From NCBI GenBank assembly GCA_902783755.1, contig CACZSC010000089.1:1-5567 (forward strand): a stretch of 5,567 nt of DNA. The letters are read 5' to 3'. Shown here in pieces: positions 1-5,567 of this stretch (its first letter is position 1; every line of letters begins with the position of its first letter). The translations under genes were made by a program, and so were the position numbers. The stretch comes from an uncultured Ruminococcus sp. (GTDB taxonomy: Bacteria; Bacillota; Clostridia; Oscillospirales; CAG-272). Below the pieces are notes generated by a model that searched no databases, was not told the DNA's origin, and was given only the letters and a program-made list of their open reading frames with translations.

Positions 1-449
1 AAATTGTGTTTGCCGCAGGTGGGGCACGGTATCTCGTGGGTATCCACGAATTCCTTCATCTCTCCCTGTGTGAAGGCATCGATGGGCTTCGGCAGCTCGA
101 AGGAGTTCTCCGCGCACCAGTCCTCGATCAGCTTGTCGGCACGGAAGCGCTCGTGGCATTCCCGGCAGTCCATGAGAGGATCGGAGAATCCCGCCAGATG
201 TCCGCTGGCCACCCAGGTCTGGGGGTTCATCAGGATAGCGGCGTCAAGACCCACGTTGTATTTGTTCTCCTGGACGAATTTCTTCCACCAGGCCTTCTTC
301 ACGTTGTTCTTCAGCTCCACGCCGAGAGGACCGTAGTCCCATGTATTGGCGAGACCGCCGTAGATCTCGGATCCCGCGTATATGAAGCCCCTGTTCTTGC
401 AGAGGGCCACGATCTTGTCCATCGTCTTGCTTTCGTTAGGCATTCTCAT
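1..449 (-). CDS. glyQS: Glycyl-tRNA synthetase, N-terminal part (cut by window edge)
   Basis: This is the first 149 codons plus two bases of a single-chain, alpha2-type glycine--tRNA ligase, the cytoplasmic class II enzyme that joins glycine to tRNA-Gly using ATP. The recognisable family block runs from about residue 21 to 93: GFIYAGSEIYGGLANTWDYG, then PLGVELKNNVKKAWW, then NVGLDAAILMNPQTWVASGH and GFSDPLMDC. Two CxxC pairs (Cys95/Cys98 and Cys142/Cys145) could form a zinc ribbon; metal binding is inferred. I start at the ATG at 447-449 because AAAAGAGGA sits 8 nt upstream; a second ATG two codons later (441-443) is less well spaced. The gene begins 21 nt after the stop of the LCP-like gene, so it is probably co-transcribed with it. 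No T-box leader is present. The remainder, including the catalytic motif 2 and 3 regions and the anticodon-binding domain, lies beyond position 1. Identification is very secure. Confidence 0.97.
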   Translation of the reverse strand, partial: MRMPNESKTMDKIVALCKNRGFIYAGSEIYGGLANTWDYGPLGVELKNNVKKAWWKKFVQENKYNVGLDAAILMNPQTWVASGHLAGFSDPLMDCRECHERFRADKLIEDWCAENSFELPKPIDAFTQGEMKEFVDTHEIPCPTCGKHN

Positions 450-457
450 AGTATATA

Positions 458-466
458 TCCTCTTTT
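458..466 (-). promoter_or_regulatory. Ribosome binding site of glyQS
   Basis: AAAAGAGGA on the minus strand ends 8 nt before the ATG at 447-449. It lies inside the 21-nt gap after the LCP-like stop codon and favours the first of two closely spaced in-frame ATGs. Confidence 0.75.
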
Positions 467-470
467 CGGG

Positions 471-1748
471 TTAATTGACTGCTGTCTTTCTGTATTTTGA
501 ATAAAGCTGAGTGCCCTTGCTGGACTGGTAGTCGAAGAAGGACTCCACGGTCTCCGCTTTCGGATGGTAGCTGCAGGGGCAGATTATGACTTTCTTTTCG
601 AAGTTCAGCGACGCCTTGACAAGGTCATAGACCTCATAGAAGTCCTCGATCAGGAAATCGCTCTCCACTATGGAGTCGTAGGGCTCCGTGAGCCCCTCGT
701 TGGCGGATCCCACCACGGGATAGATCACGAAGTAGTCCCCGTACTGGGTGTTGCCTCTCGGGTTCGTTATGTTGGCCGCCATGTTCTCCATGTCATACCA
801 GCGGTTGCTGGTGGTGAGCAGCTGTATCAGGGTGCACTTCATGGTATACTCGTCGAGGGATGCTATGTTCTCGTAGTATCTGCTGGCCGCGCTGATGGCG
901 TACCCCTGTTTTTCGCTGAGCTCTGAGGAGCTGTCCTCCCTCGCGGACAGCACGTTGTAGAGGGCCTCCCCGGTCAGGGTCACGTAGCCGTTTGAGAGAA
1001 GGTACTGGTTCGCCTTCTGGACGGTCCTCTTGTTGCCGTTCTCGTCTGTCTCCTCCACTTCCCGCTGGGACCTGAAGGTGTTGTACATGCCGTCGTTGTA
1101 TATGGTGAGGGGCAGGTCTATGCCCACCGTGTTCGTCAGCTGGACGAACTCGTCAAGGTTGTATCCGTTGATAAGGAAGGTGTAGTCTATGCTGCATCCC
1201 GTGATCGAGTAGACGTACTGGGAGATCTTCTCCATGCCGAAGAGGCTGAGGGCCTCGCCCAGGGATCTGTATCCGTATTCCGTGGAGACGCGGATCTTCG
1301 GGGAGATGTAGGAATAGATGATCTCCTGCCTCTCCTTGTCTACTCTTATGAACACGATGGAGGAAGCTCTCCAGTCCCTGTAGTCCCTTGAGAGATATCC
1401 CATGAGGCTGACGGGGTCCATGGAGGCCCAGTCCATGCTGTACATGGCGCTCATGGAAGGCTTGTAGTCGTAGAACCTCTCGGGCCTGTAGTCGGACGTG
1501 ATGAACAGCATGTTGAAGCTGTTCCCGTATATCTCGTCGGTGTCCCCGGGACCCTCGGGATCCGTATCCGTAGTCGTATCCGATTCCTTCGTTTCGTTGT
1601 TTATGATATTGTCAAGCTCGGTCCTCTCGTCGGTCAGAATGTCACGGATGGTACCGGTGATCATCCTGGTGGCGAAGAAGGCGATCACGCCGAATATGAG
1701 CAGGGCGATCAGAAACGTTATGCCGAAATTCTTCAAAGCGGACAACAT
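471..1748 (-). CDS. Membrane-anchored LytR-CpsA-Psr (LCP)-like protein, divergent active site
   Basis: A 425-residue protein with a short cytoplasmic start, one membrane segment (about residues 7-30), a Thr/Asp-rich linker (about 53-72) and an extracellular domain resembling the LCP fold from about 76 to 300. LCP proteins normally transfer polyprenyl-phosphate-linked wall polymers to peptidoglycan on the outer face of the membrane. Family-like blocks are FNMLFITSDYRP (78-89), SSIVFIRVDKERQEIIYSYI (129-148), the IDYTFLINGYNLDEFV stretch (187-202) with VGIDLP, and GEALYNVLSARED (260-272). The key polar residues are mostly altered: the Asp of the usual R-S/T-D-T motif is Ser129, the PRD motif reads SPKIR, the RxR pair keeps only Arg270, and the later Arg is Lys280. 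The last 125 residues are an extension I do not recognise, containing a CPC motif at 390-392. It has its own sigma-A promoter and an RBS with GGA 11 nt before the ATG; the membrane segment follows directly, supporting this start. glyQS follows after 21 nt. LCP-like is likely; activity is uncertain. Confidence 0.8.
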   Translation of the reverse strand: MLSALKNFGITFLIALLIFGVIAFFATRMITGTIRDILTDERTELDNIINNETKESDTTTDTDPEGPGDTDEIYGNSFNMLFITSDYRPERFYDYKPSMSAMYSMDWASMDPVSLMGYLSRDYRDWRASSIVFIRVDKERQEIIYSYISPKIRVSTEYGYRSLGEALSLFGMEKISQYVYSITGCSIDYTFLINGYNLDEFVQLTNTVGIDLPLTIYNDGMYNTFRSQREVEETDENGNKRTVQKANQYLLSNGYVTLTGEALYNVLSAREDSSSELSEKQGYAISAASRYYENIASLDEYTMKCTLIQLLTTSNRWYDMENMAANITNPRGNTQYGDYFVIYPVVGSANEGLTEPYDSIVESDFLIEDFYEVYDLVKASLNFEKKVIICPCSYHPKAETVESFFDYQSSKGTQLYSKYRKTAVN

Positions 1749-1757
1749 ACGAACTCA

Positions 1758-1765
1758 CTTCCTTT
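1758..1765 (-). promoter_or_regulatory. Ribosome binding site of the LCP-like gene
   Basis: AAAGGAAG on the minus strand, with its GGA core 11 nt before the ATG at 1746-1748. The spacing is slightly long but no other in-frame ATG lies close enough to compete; the next Met is residue 29, after the membrane segment. Confidence 0.65.
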
Positions 1766-1789
1766 CTGCGAACAATCTATATCTAGTTT

Positions 1790-1818
1790 ATTATACACCA
1801 CAAACATCGCTTTTTCAA
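1790..1818 (-). promoter_or_regulatory. Sigma-A promoter for the LCP-like gene and glyQS
   Basis: On the minus strand TTGAAA (1813-1818) is separated by exactly 17 nt from a consensus TATAAT (1790-1795). Transcription should begin near 1783, leaving a leader of about 35 nt before the LCP-like ATG. That is too short for a T-box or other large riboswitch. With only 21 nt between the LCP-like gene and glyQS and no clear second promoter, this is the likely source of glyQS transcripts too. Confidence 0.82.
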
Positions 1819-1870
1819 CTACATTTTGATTTTGGCCGCTTCCTGCGCCTGTTTTGTGGCTGCAGTATCC

Positions 1871-1899
1871 TTGACTTTGTCCCGTGCCAAATGTACAAT
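1871..1899 (+). promoter_or_regulatory. Sigma-A promoter for queH
   Basis: TTGACT (1871-1876) and TACAAT (1894-1899) are separated by 17 nt on the plus strand. The predicted start of transcription is near 1906, giving a leader of about 26 nt that contains the RBS and no room for a preQ1 riboswitch. The -35 box lies 52 bp from the -35 box of the opposing LCP promoter, so the two could share a regulator, although I see no clear operator between them. Confidence 0.78.
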
Positions 1900-1916
1900 A
1901 TGTAAAAAGCGCCGGG

Positions 1917-1923
1917 AAGGAGG
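1917..1923 (+). promoter_or_regulatory. Ribosome binding site of queH, deciding a GTG start
   Basis: AAGGAGG, close to a perfect match to the 16S rRNA tail, lies 8 nt before GTG at 1932-1934. The in-frame ATG at 1884 has no such site and falls between the -35 and -10 boxes, so it should not be in the mRNA. Confidence 0.85.
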
Positions 1924-1931
1924 GATCACAG

Positions 1932-2591
1932 GTGGAAAACAGAGTCAATTATTACAGACTTTTCGAAGACATGATCCGTGAAGCGGACCTGGCGGCAGAG
2001 GCCGGCAGAAAGCCTTCCCTGCTGCTCCACGCCTGCTGCGCCCCCTGTTCCTCCCATGTCCTCGAATGCCTCAGCGGGCATTTTGACATCACCATGTTCT
2101 ACTACAACCCGAACATATCCCCGGAGCCTGAGTTCAGGACCAGGCTTGACGAGCTGCAGAGGTTCCTCGGCGAGGCCGGATACGGATATCCGGTGGAGAG
2201 CCCGCCATATATGAAGGAAGAATTCGATGAGGCCGTGACGGGCCTCGAGGAGCTGGGCGAGGGATCCCGGAGATGCTACAGTTGCTATGAGCTGCGCCTC
2301 AGGAAGACCGCGGAGACCGCAAGGGCGGAAGGGTTCGATCTCTTCACCACCACCCTTTCCATCAGCCCCTATAAGAACGCCGCCTGGCTCAACGAGATAG
2401 GCCTCCGGCTGGAAAAGGAGTACGGCGTCCGCTACCTCTGCGCGGACTTCAAGAAGAAGAACGGATACAAGCGGTCCATCGAGCTTTCCGGAAAATACGG
2501 GCTGTACCGCCAGGATTACTGCGGATGCGAATACAGCCGCAGGGAAGCTGAAAAACGCCGGGAGGCAAAAGAGACCGGTTACAGAGGCTAA
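1932..2591 (+). CDS. queH: Epoxyqueuosine reductase QueH
   Basis: QueH (formerly DUF208) carries out the last step of queuosine synthesis in the cytoplasm: reduction of epoxyqueuosine to queuosine at the wobble base of tRNAs for Tyr, His, Asn and Asp. It is unrelated in sequence to QueG, which does the same job in other bacteria. The 219-residue product has all the cysteine blocks expected for the family: LLLHACCAPCSSHV (Cys35, 36, 39), CYSCYELRLRK (Cys115, 118) and DYCGCEYS (Cys197, 199), plus YYNPNISPEPEF and the TTLSISPYKN segment (140-149). The family is known to hold an iron-sulfur cluster and a nearby iron; assigning particular cysteines here is inference. I use the GTG at 1932, supported by AAGGAGG 8 nt upstream, instead of the ATG at 1884, which lies in the promoter. 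It is the only plus-strand gene and appears monocistronic, ending before a hairpin terminator. No other queuosine gene is visible nearby. Confidence 0.95.
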   Translation: MENRVNYYRLFEDMIREADLAAEAGRKPSLLLHACCAPCSSHVLECLSGHFDITMFYYNPNISPEPEFRTRLDELQRFLGEAGYGYPVESPPYMKEEFDEAVTGLEELGEGSRRCYSCYELRLRKTAETARAEGFDLFTTTLSISPYKNAAWLNEIGLRLEKEYGVRYLCADFKKKNGYKRSIELSGKYGLYRQDYCGCEYSRREAEKRREAKETGYRG

Positions 2592-2595
2592 CATT

Positions 2596-2630
2596 ATCCC
2601 CTGCCATCTCATGCGAGAACGGCAGGGGAT
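2596..2630. terminator. Hairpin between convergent queH and GH3 genes, probably bidirectional
   Basis: ATCCCCTGCC (2596-2605) and GGCAGGGGAT (2621-2630) form a perfect 10-bp stem. The 15-nt loop contains a nested TCTC/GAGA pairing (2607-2610 with 2615-2618), so a longer interrupted stem is possible. It lies 4 nt after the queH stop and 8 nt beyond the stop of the minus-strand GH3 gene. The following plus-strand sequence is only moderately T-rich and the minus-strand side is poorer still, so termination efficiency, especially leftward, is uncertain. Confidence 0.75.
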
Positions 2631-2638
2631 CTTTCTGT

Positions 2639-5131
2639 CTATTCCTGTGCGCGGTACCAGTCCAGCAACCTCTTTGTGATCAGGATGGCCTGCTCGGCGG
2701 TCAGGTCTCCGCCGGGTGAGAACCTCGAGTCGCCCACTCCCTTTATGATGCCGGCATGCACCGGCCATCCCAGCTCCGGATCTGCCCACTCATAGTTCCC
2801 GGTGATATCCGTGAACCCGTGGCTGAATCCTTCGGTCTCGACGCCGCAGAGGCGGGCGATCCTGTTGATCACCGCCGCGATCTGCGCCCTCTTCAGGGTG
2901 CCCTCCGGCGAGAACCTGTCCTCGGATGTCCCGTATATGACTCCCAGAGCATTCGCGGAGTAAACGTTTATGTCATAAGTATCGGTGAATTTGTCCGTAT
3001 CGATCTGAAGACCTCTCTCGCTGATTATCTCATCGACCGTTTTTCCCATGACCTTCTCGATCAGATTGATGAACAGCTGAGTCACCTGTCCTCTCGTGAC
3101 AGGCCTTCTGTAAAACTGCCGGAGCTCTTCCGGTACCAGTCCTTCGGCAATGGCGGCTTCGACTTCATCCGCGGCCCATTCCGACGGAGTGTCCTCGAAC
3201 CCGCTGTACCTTAATCCGGTTCCTCTGCTGTAAAGTACAGACCCGGAGAAGCTGAAGTCGTCATTCAGCGCAGGTATGTCCAGGGGCAGGCGCCCGAGGG
3301 GGCTCTCGTCGGTCTTGAACATGAGGTAGAGCGCGGCGGGCATGTTGGGTCCGTACTGCTTCACGCCCTCGTATCTGACTCTGGGATCTTCGCTCATTAT
3401 CTTCGATGAATAGGTAAGGACTATGGCGTCGGCGCTCTGGAACCTGGCGGCGTCATAGGGCAGGTAGGTGCTCATCACGATGAACTTCCCGCCGTTTCCG
3501 TGGACATAATCGATCAGCTCGCTGACGAGCTGCGCCGTCGCGCCCGAAAGACCTCCCGTGCCCGTGGTCCTGGTGGCCGCGATCACGTACCGGGACGAGG
3601 AGATGAACGGGATGATCTCCTCCAGCGTCTTGCCTGCATACGATACTATTGTGAAGCCGGAAGACGGCAGCACCCCTTCATCCTTCAGAAGATCGTACGC
3701 GTATTTCAGTGAAGTCACCGCGTTGTCGGCAGCCGCAAGAACAGTTATGTTTCCCGCGTCTTTTGATATGGGCAGGACATTGCCGTCGTTCTTGAGCAGG
3801 GTTATCGATTTTTTGGCGATCTCCCATTCTATGTCGTGATGCTCCTTGGATCCCACGGTCTTTTTTGCCTTTTCGACCCTTGCCTCGATGTCGCCGGTTT
3901 CATATCTGTCAAGAAGCCCGTATTTCTCCTTGAGCTTCAGGATCCGGAGCACGGCGGAATCGATCTTCTCCATGGAGATGGTCCCGCTGTCGGCCATGGC
4001 CGCGAGCTCATGTATATACTGTTCCATCTGCGCGAATCCGTCACCGTTGACGAGCTCAACGGGTATGAGGACTATGTCGACACCGGCCTCCACGGCCAGG
4101 GCGAAGGAGTCCAGGGGACGGAAGTGCTTCGAGATCGCCTCCATGTTCATGGCGTCAGTGACCACCACTCCCTCGAATCCCATATCACCTCTCAGGATGT
4201 CCGTTATCATGGTCTCCGAAAGGGTCGCGGGAAGGTATATCTCCTCCCCTGTGGTGATCGAGACATACTTTTCCGTCTCGATGAGCGGGAACTGGATGTG
4301 GGCCGTCATTATCATGTCGACGCCCGCCTCCACGCACGCCCTGAAGGGAACGAGCTCGTTCTGTTTCAGTTCTTCGTAAGTCTTGTTGATCACCACCATG
4401 CCGGTATGCGAGTCCGTGGCGGTGTCCCCGTGCCCGGGGAAATGCTTCAGGGTCGATATGACCCCGGCGTTGGCCAGTCCGTTCATGAAACTGACGCCGT
4501 GTTCCGCCACCGTGTCCGGATCATCCGAAAAGGACCTGACACCAATGACCGGGTTCATCGGGTTTATATTAACATCGACCACGGGAGAAAAATCCACGTT
4601 TATGCCGAGAGCGTCCAGCTCCTCCCCTATGAGGAACCCTGTCAGAGTGGTCACCGAAGGATCCCCGATGGCCCCGAGAGCCATGTTCCCCACGGTGGCC
4701 GATCCTTCTCCCAGCCTTGTGACGATACCGCCTTCCTGGTCGATGGAGATCAGGAGCTGGGACCTTTCAGCCCCGCCTGAGGTGGTGACTGCGGCATTCG
4801 CCGTCTGCATGGCGTCTATCAGCCTGACCGCCTTCTCGTTCTCCGCTGTATTCTCGGCATACAGGATCACACCTGAGAAATAGTATCTCTCCAGAAGATC
4901 CGTGATCATGCCGTTTATCGTATCCACCGGGTATCTCTCCCCGTTCTGTTCCGTATATCTGAACGAGGGCATGATCATCTGGGCGATCTTCTCCTCGGTG
5001 GACATGCTCCCGAGCATCTTCATGCAGGTGTCGGTGTCTCCGGAGAATACGGATACCGCCGAGGCGGGGATCAGCATTATGAGTATAAGGAAAAGGGTCA
5101 GAGCCCTTTTCATTATTATAACAGTACGCAT
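2639..5131 (-). CDS. Secreted GH3 beta-N-acetylglucosaminidase (NagZ type) with SLH surface anchor
   Basis: An 830-residue exported glycosidase, probably releasing GlcNAc from the non-reducing end of peptidoglycan fragments at the cell surface. Order: signal peptide with hydrophobic core ALTLFLILIMLIPA and possible cleavage after ASA (residue 25); GH3 N-terminal barrel (about 35-410) with LISIDQEGG (127-135), DFSPVVDVN (180-188) and GVRSFSDDP (197-205); GH3 C-terminal domain (about 430-625); three SLH-like repeats (about 650-695, 715-763, 773-826). The motif KHFPGHGDTATDSH (229-242) is the NagZ signature and gives the Asp240/His242 acid-base dyad; VVVTDAMNM holds the nucleophile Asp326. As I recall it, the Bacillus subtilis two-domain NagZ (YbbD) uses Asp232/His234/Asp318, the same spacing. 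I start at 5131 because AGGA-rich sequence precedes it and a signal peptide follows; an in-frame ATG at 5209 would overlap the upstream gene and mask the signal. Substrate is inferred; a beta-glucosidase role is less likely given the dyad. It follows the upstream gene by 25 nt, probably in one transcript. Confidence 0.93.
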   Translation of the reverse strand: MRTVIIMKRALTLFLILIMLIPASAVSVFSGDTDTCMKMLGSMSTEEKIAQMIMPSFRYTEQNGERYPVDTINGMITDLLERYYFSGVILYAENTAENEKAVRLIDAMQTANAAVTTSGGAERSQLLISIDQEGGIVTRLGEGSATVGNMALGAIGDPSVTTLTGFLIGEELDALGINVDFSPVVDVNINPMNPVIGVRSFSDDPDTVAEHGVSFMNGLANAGVISTLKHFPGHGDTATDSHTGMVVINKTYEELKQNELVPFRACVEAGVDMIMTAHIQFPLIETEKYVSITTGEEIYLPATLSETMITDILRGDMGFEGVVVTDAMNMEAISKHFRPLDSFALAVEAGVDIVLIPVELVNGDGFAQMEQYIHELAAMADSGTISMEKIDSAVLRILKLKEKYGLLDRYETGDIEARVEKAKKTVGSKEHHDIEWEIAKKSITLLKNDGNVLPISKDAGNITVLAAADNAVTSLKYAYDLLKDEGVLPSSGFTIVSYAGKTLEEIIPFISSSRYVIAATRTTGTGGLSGATAQLVSELIDYVHGNGGKFIVMSTYLPYDAARFQSADAIVLTYSSKIMSEDPRVRYEGVKQYGPNMPAALYLMFKTDESPLGRLPLDIPALNDDFSFSGSVLYSRGTGLRYSGFEDTPSEWAADEVEAAIAEGLVPEELRQFYRRPVTRGQVTQLFINLIEKVMGKTVDEIISERGLQIDTDKFTDTYDINVYSANALGVIYGTSEDRFSPEGTLKRAQIAAVINRIARLCGVETEGFSHGFTDITGNYEWADPELGWPVHAGIIKGVGDSRFSPGGDLTAEQAILITKRLLDWYRAQE

Positions 5132-5136
5132 CCTGT

Positions 5137-5146
5137 TCCTTTCCTG
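5137..5146 (-). promoter_or_regulatory. Ribosome binding site of the GH3-SLH gene
   Basis: CAGGAAAGGA on the minus strand contains two AGGA cores, 10 and 5 nt before the ATG at 5129-5131. The next in-frame ATG (18 bases further on, before KRALTLF) has no comparable site, so the start with MRTVIIMKR is preferred. Confidence 0.75.
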
Positions 5147-5156
5147 AAAACTCTCA

Positions 5157-5567
5157 TCATTCCACGGGATCCGGGCAGCTGTACAGGTCGATGTTCCTGA
5201 ATTCCACATGTCCCCTTGCGGAGGTCACGAAGATGAAGATCTTGTCAAGGTAGAAGTCCCTGAGCTTGCAGATCTTCTTGTGTCCCACGGTGAAGCCTTC
5301 GAAGAACTGTTCGTCCCCGTCCTTGTATGCGATATGGAAGTTCTCCACTCTCTGTCCGGCGTTCTCTATATCCTCCCTGAGCACCACGTATCTGATCCTC
5401 TGCCATCCGTTCTTGAACTGCAGGGTGAACTTGGCCTGGGTGGGACTGACGTCCTCCCTTATGAGATCGTACTCGATCTTCTTCTCCTCGGCGAACTCGT
5501 CCCTTATCTTTTCGCCCAGCTCCTTCAGTCTCGCGATGTCCCTCGGGTCGAACCTTCCGTTCGGCAT
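5157..5567 (-). CDS. Cytoplasmic protein of unknown function
   Basis: I do not recognise this protein. From the ATG at the last three bases of the window it has 136 residues. There is no signal peptide or membrane segment, so it should be cytoplasmic. The first 35 or so residues are charged and look helical (DIARLKELGEKIRDEFAEEK); the rest alternates hydrophobic and charged residues in a way that suggests beta strands, for example AKFTLQF (45-51), RIRYVVL (57-63), KIFIFVTS (109-116) and HVEFRNIDLYSC (120-131). It has only two cysteines (100 and 131) and no motif I can link to an enzyme family. The true start cannot be checked because any RBS or upstream in-frame codon lies outside the window. 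The GH3-SLH gene begins 25 nt after its stop, so the two are likely co-transcribed, but the neighbour is secreted and this protein is not, so a shared function is only a guess. Confidence 0.82.
   Translation of the reverse strand: MPNGRFDPRDIARLKELGEKIRDEFAEEKKIEYDLIREDVSPTQAKFTLQFKNGWQRIRYVVLREDIENAGQRVENFHIAYKDGDEQFFEGFTVGHKKICKLRDFYLDKIFIFVTSARGHVEFRNIDLYSCPDPVE

Noticed and set aside
450..457. TATACT close to the glyQS start as a -10 box
   Set aside because: It directly abuts the ATG, which would leave no room for the clear RBS upstream of it in the transcript, and no good -35 box is spaced for it.
6..500. 164-codon plus-strand frame opposite glyQS
   Set aside because: The minus strand encodes a strongly conserved GlyRS N-terminus with an RBS; the plus frame has no family resemblance.
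1558..1582. Short repeated CGTATCCG units in the LCP-like gene
   Set aside because: They code for the Thr/Asp-rich linker and are explained by low-complexity protein sequence; too short to treat as a functional repeat.
1749..1931. T-box or preQ1 riboswitch in the intergenic region
   Set aside because: Considered because glyQS and queH are typical targets or pathway genes, but the predicted leaders are about 35 and 26 nt and contain no T-box sequence or preQ1 pseudoknot pattern.
1733..1948. 71-codon minus-strand frame across the intergenic region
   Set aside because: It spans both divergent promoters and overlaps the LCP-like start, has no good RBS, and its product is low in recognisable structure.
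2176..2193. Perfect 7-bp hairpin CCGGATA-CGGA-TATCCGG inside queH
   Set aside because: It encodes Gly-Tyr-Gly-Tyr-Pro in frame, has no T-tract and lies mid-gene; most likely a chance result of codon choice.
1926..2789. 287-codon open frame on the minus strand opposite queH
   Set aside because: It runs through the queH gene, the terminator and the end of the GH3 gene. Its composition is that of a shadow frame and queH is unmistakable.
3836..4780. 314-codon open frame on the plus strand opposite the GH3 gene
   Set aside because: It is antisense to the conserved GH3 catalytic barrel, rich in His, Gly, Arg and Val as expected for a mirror frame in GC-rich DNA, and has no RBS or recognisable domain.
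5132..5209. N-terminal extension of the GH3 gene to an ATG at 5209
   Set aside because: It would overlap the upstream gene by 53 bp and bury the signal peptide behind 26 polar residues; the ATG at 5131 has a proper RBS and gives a normal signal peptide.

Overview
The window looks like chromosomal DNA from a Gram-positive-type anaerobe, most likely a member of the Clostridia (Bacillota). The clues are a dimeric-type glycyl-tRNA synthetase, an LCP (LytR-CpsA-Psr)-like membrane protein, S-layer homology (SLH) repeats on a secreted enzyme, the QueH form of epoxyqueuosine reductase, strong AGGAGG-like ribosome binding sites and two near-consensus sigma-A promoters. Base composition is moderately GC-rich with free use of ATA and AGG/AGA codons. 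The species cannot be named from this stretch. No mobile element, CRISPR array, tRNA or rRNA was seen.

Layout, right to left on the minus strand: a small cytoplasmic protein of unknown function (5157-5567, beginning exactly at the window edge) is followed after 25 nt by a large secreted GH3 glycosidase of the NagZ type carrying C-terminal SLH repeats (2639-5131). That pair converges on queH, the only plus-strand gene (1932-2591); a perfect 10-bp inverted repeat lies between the two stop codons and probably terminates both transcripts. A 183-bp intergenic region (1749-1931) holds two back-to-back promoters, one for queH and one for a minus-strand unit made of the LCP-like gene (471-1748) and, 21 nt further on, glyQS (1-449, cut by the window edge).

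Two of the five genes concern the cell envelope: the GH3 enzyme probably removes N-acetylglucosamine from wall fragments while held on the surface by its SLH repeats, and LCP proteins as a family attach secondary wall polymers to peptidoglycan. Two concern translation: GlyRS charges tRNA-Gly and QueH completes queuosine in the tRNA wobble position. There is no obvious single pathway joining them.

The most interesting points are that the LCP-like protein lacks most residues that define the family's active site, that glyQS shows no T-box leader and seems to depend on the LCP promoter, that the SLH repeats have drifted from the usual TRAE motif, and that the gene at the right edge is unrecognised. 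I saw no convincing new multi-gene system; these are small oddities in an otherwise ordinary chromosomal region.
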